From the NCBI GenBank assembly GCA_022661535.1, contig JAKULF010000009.1:868001-932000 (forward strand): a DNA stretch of 64,000 bases, in the 5' to 3' direction. This DNA comes from Eutypa lata (lineage: Eukaryota > Ascomycota > Sordariomycetes > Xylariales > Diatrypaceae). Positions 60,937 to 64,000 of the stretch are shown piece after piece (position 1 is the stretch's first letter; each line of letters starts with the position of its first letter). A program made the translations under genes and the position numbers. The notes under the pieces were generated by a model. That model searched no databases and had not been told where the DNA came from. It saw nothing but the letters and a program-made list of their open reading frames with translations.

Positions 60937-62112
60937 ATTTAAACGTTTTTTTTAATATATTATAATTACTTATTACATTATTAAAATTATAACGCTTTAA
61001 GCTTTTATTATATAATATTACTTTTAAATAATTTTTTTCGAAATAATTAAAATTATATTAATAATATGTTAATTATAAAGAAATTTAAATAAAATAATTT
61101 TAATATATAAAGCTTTTTAAACTTTAATTTTATAATGATTATTTTTAATTAAAGATATAATAAAAATATATGTATATTTATAATCGTTATTTAATTTTAA
61201 ATTTAATAATTTAATTACTTTTTTAATACGTACTTTTATTAATTAAATATTAATAAAAACGTTATAAAAGTAAAAATTAATTTATATAAAAAAACGTCGT
61301 TTTTAATATATAAAGAGTTGAAATTTATTAAATTATATTAAGCTTTTTTCGATTAATATTTAAAATTTATAAGTATTTTTTTATATTAAATTTAATAAAT
61401 ACGTAAAATATAATTAACCGAAAAAAGCTTAATATATAAAATAAAGTATAACGTAAACTCGTAAAATGCTTTATTTTTTTTTTATTATATTACTTTGCGA
61501 TTAAAATATATAAACGCCTTTAATAAATAATATAAAAAGTTATTTTAACGCGTAAAGTTAAATGTAATTTTTTAATAATTATAAAGATTAAGTTAAATAT
61601 TAAATATAATATTAAGTAATTAATTATAATACGCACTTTTAATTATATATAATGTTTAAGGTTTTATAAAAGTAATTATATTTTTAATTCTTTTATAATA
61701 AAAACATTAATTACGAATTATTATATTTAAAATTATTTATATTAAACGATTTTATATCGATTTAATTATTTAATTATATAAATTTAACTTTTATTAATTA
61801 TTTATAAACTTATTAATTATTATTTAATTATATTAATTTTAAAGAAATCTTTAAATAATTAAAGTTTTAAATTTATAAGTTATTTTTATATAATTATTAT
61901 TTTTTATATTTTTTATTATAATTTATAATTTTAATTAAAAATTATTTTATATTAAATTTAAATTATTAAATTATATTATTAAATAATTATTAATTAATTA
62001 TAAAATATATAATTAATTAATTTTAATAATAAATAAATTTATTATTTTTAAAAATTTAATATATTAATAAAATTTATATATAAATAAATAAATTTGTAAA
62101 ACTTATTAAATA

Positions 62113-64000
62113 AAGTTTATAATTATATAAAAAGTTATATTATTTAAAAAAACGTTTAAAAAATAACTAGCAAAAGAAAAAAATATAACGTTTAATTTTA
62201 AAGCTTTAATGCCGATTTATCATTTATAAAAAAAATCATTTTTAATATATACTTTTTACGAAAAAAAATAAAAACGTTTCGTTTTTATAATAAAGTTTAA
62301 TGTTCGTTATAAAGCAAATACTTTTATTATTAAATTAAATTAAGTTTTATATAATCGTAAATTAAATTTTATTTATTTTATTTTTAAAATTAACCTTAAA
62401 CTTTATTCTTTTAATATCTTTATTATTTTTATTAAACTACGTTATTCTTTTATAAATTTTTCTTAATACTTTTTTAAGTAAAGTTTTAATGTTTTATTTA
62501 AAAATAAAAAAGTTATAAATTAAGTCTTTAAATATAAAAAACGTTATTTTATAAGTTATCTTTTTCTTTTTTGTTTTTTTAAAAGTATAATCTTTTTAAA
62601 TTTAATTTAACGAAAATAAATAAAAGTTTATCTTTAATAAAGTATATTCGTTTTTTAAATTTTATTTAAACTTTTAATAAAGTTAAAAAAATTATTTATT
62701 ATTTTAAAATAAATTTATTATTATAATTATAATTAATAAAAAGTATTTTTTTAACGGTTTATTTAAGTTTCTTTAATAAAAACATCGCTTTAAAAAGTTT
62801 TATTTAATCTTTTATAAAAAGATTAAAATTAATATAATCGTTTTTTAATTCTTTTACTTTTAAGTTTATTTAATAAAACTTTTTAATTTTTTTTTAATTT
62901 TTAATTTTATACTTTTTTTTAATTATAAAATCATTAACGTTTTTCTTTAATAAAAAAACCTTTTTAATAATATCTTTAATCGATTTATAAAAATAACCGT
63001 AAACGGTTTTCGTATTACTTTTAAAATTTTACAAAAAAGCATTTAATTAATTTTTTTATAAATAATTTTCGATATTTTTTTTATAAATATAATTTCTTTT
63101 TAATATATTTTTAAAGATATAATCTTTAATAAAATTTATTATAACGATTTAAATAACTTTTTATAATTAAAAATTTATTAATATTATTAAATTTATAACG
63201 TTAATAAATAAGTTAAAAATCATTTTACGTTAATCGATTTAATATTAAAAAATTTTAATAAAAATATTTTAATTATTTTTAATGTTTTTTAAAAAATTTA
63301 TAATTTTAAAATTAAATTTTATATTTTTTAAATTTTTTTTATTCGTTATTTAATAATTAAAAAAATGGTTTAAATTTTATAAAAAAGTATTTATTTTTAT
63401 TTAATAATATTCGATAAATAAAATAAAATCTTAATATTATTAAAATAAAATATAATTAAAAATAAAAATTAATAATTTAATATTTTTAAATTCTTTTTTA
63501 ATTTTAATTATAACTTTAATAAAAATATATTTTTTTTAATTATTAAATTTTTTTTTTTAAATTAAAAAAATCGATTTATTAAAAATGTTTTTATTATCGT
63601 AATAATTCTTTTAATACGTAAAAATAATACAAGCGTTTATTAAAACTTTTATTTAACTTAAGTTAACGTTATTTAAAGCCTTTATAAGTTTAATAAATTA
63701 GTTTTTAAAATCGTATATTAAGTTTTCGTAAATTTAAAAAGCTTTTAAATTCTTAAATAAAGAAATTTTAATTATTAATAAATCGAAATTATTTTATTAA
63801 TTATTTAAGTTTTTATTTTTAATTGTATTTTTTAATGTAAAAATTATAATTATTTATAAGCGAAAGTTAAAAATTTACGTTTTAAATAAAATATACGTAA
63901 TACTTTTTAAAACGATTATAAAATCGTATTTTATATTCGAAAAGTAATAATTAAAAAGCGTAATTATTTATTATTATTTATTCGTAACTTTATTTATAAT
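62113..64000 (+). repeat. Long direct repeat, copy 2, continues past the window
   Basis: Colinear with 45125-47000 throughout, same orientation. It keeps slightly more C and G than copy 1. The repeat is still matching at the window end, so its true length is unknown. Confidence 0.65.

Larger units (their letters stand above)
55447..61453. mobile_element. 6-kb element with very long terminal inverted repeats, RIP-mutated
   Basis: The left arm 55447-56890 and right arm 60108-61453 are inverted copies of each other, matching part by part: outer end, spacer, fold-back, minisatellite, hairpin, 95-bp segment. A further inverted pair (57003-57086 and 59995-60080) continues the symmetry inward, so each arm is about 1.4-1.6 kb. 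The 2.9-kb interior (57087-59994) is RIP-destroyed with no readable frame, so no transposase can be identified. The architecture resembles DNA transposons with long terminal inverted repeats, but an inverted pair of solo terminal repeats is an alternative. Confidence 0.7.
60108..61453 (+). repeat. Right arm, terminal-repeat copy B
   Basis: The inverted partner of copy D and the same orientation as copy A. Parts in order: 95-bp segment 60129-60223, hairpin about 60475-60600, minisatellite 60612-60735, fold-back 60743-60936, outer end about 61300-61453. RIP-mutated throughout. Confidence 0.75.
55596..64000. repeat. RIP-mutated AT-rich block 4, running off the right edge
   Basis: Same composition signature as the other blocks. 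It includes most of the 6-kb element and the second copy of the long direct repeat. No gene survives. Confidence 0.85.

Noticed and set aside
1..64000. Telomeric repeats, tRNA or rRNA genes
   Set aside because: No TTAGGG/CCCTAA arrays and no recognisable tRNA or rRNA segments were seen on either strand.

Overview
The window comes from the nuclear genome of a filamentous ascomycete (Pezizomycotina). Three things point there. Eight heterokaryon-incompatibility (HET) domain genes lie in it. A necrosis-inducing-protein-like gene has a short GT-AG intron. More than half the window is extremely AT-rich DNA in which CpA and TpG are almost absent while CpG persists, which is the footprint of repeat-induced point mutation (RIP). 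No bacterial features, rRNA, tRNA or telomere repeats were seen.

Layout. (i) 1-13.4 kb is a gene island: a HET gene running off the left edge (-), two tandem large HET paralogues (+), two decayed smaller HET genes (convergent), and an ankyrin-like fragment at the edge of the RIP DNA. (ii) 13.4-17.9 kb is a RIP block ending in a terminal repeat unit whose outer half has escaped RIP. (iii) 18.0-21.9 kb holds a broken HET gene and an intact convergent one. (iv) 22.3-36.6 kb is a 14-kb RIP block with three copies of a repeat containing minisatellite arrays; two of the copies are inverted. (v) 36.7-43.4 kb is a second gene island: an NLP (NPP1) pseudogene, a third large HET paralogue, and a smaller HET gene. 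(vi) 43.5-64 kb is RIP DNA with one 0.65-kb GC-normal island, a 6-kb element with about 1.4-kb terminal inverted repeats, and a direct repeat of at least 1.9 kb recurring about 17 kb apart and continuing past the right edge.

The HET genes fall into two families. Family A has three members of 808, 818 and 832 residues, all intact. They have a long N-terminal region, a central HET domain, and a conserved C-terminal region of about 300 residues that I do not recognise. Family B has six members, about 520-575 residues where complete. In these the HET domain starts about 45-60 residues from the N-terminus, after a W-P-R-R-L-L motif, and most end near an R-I/V-G-I-C-x-W motif. Three of the six are broken. 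HET proteins of known function trigger cell death after non-self recognition. The genes probably form a rapidly turning-over non-self-recognition cluster in a repeat-rich compartment, with RIP damaging some neighbours. That role is inferred from family knowledge, not shown by the sequence.

All repeat relationships were found by eye. Repeat boundaries are approximate to a few tens of bases.
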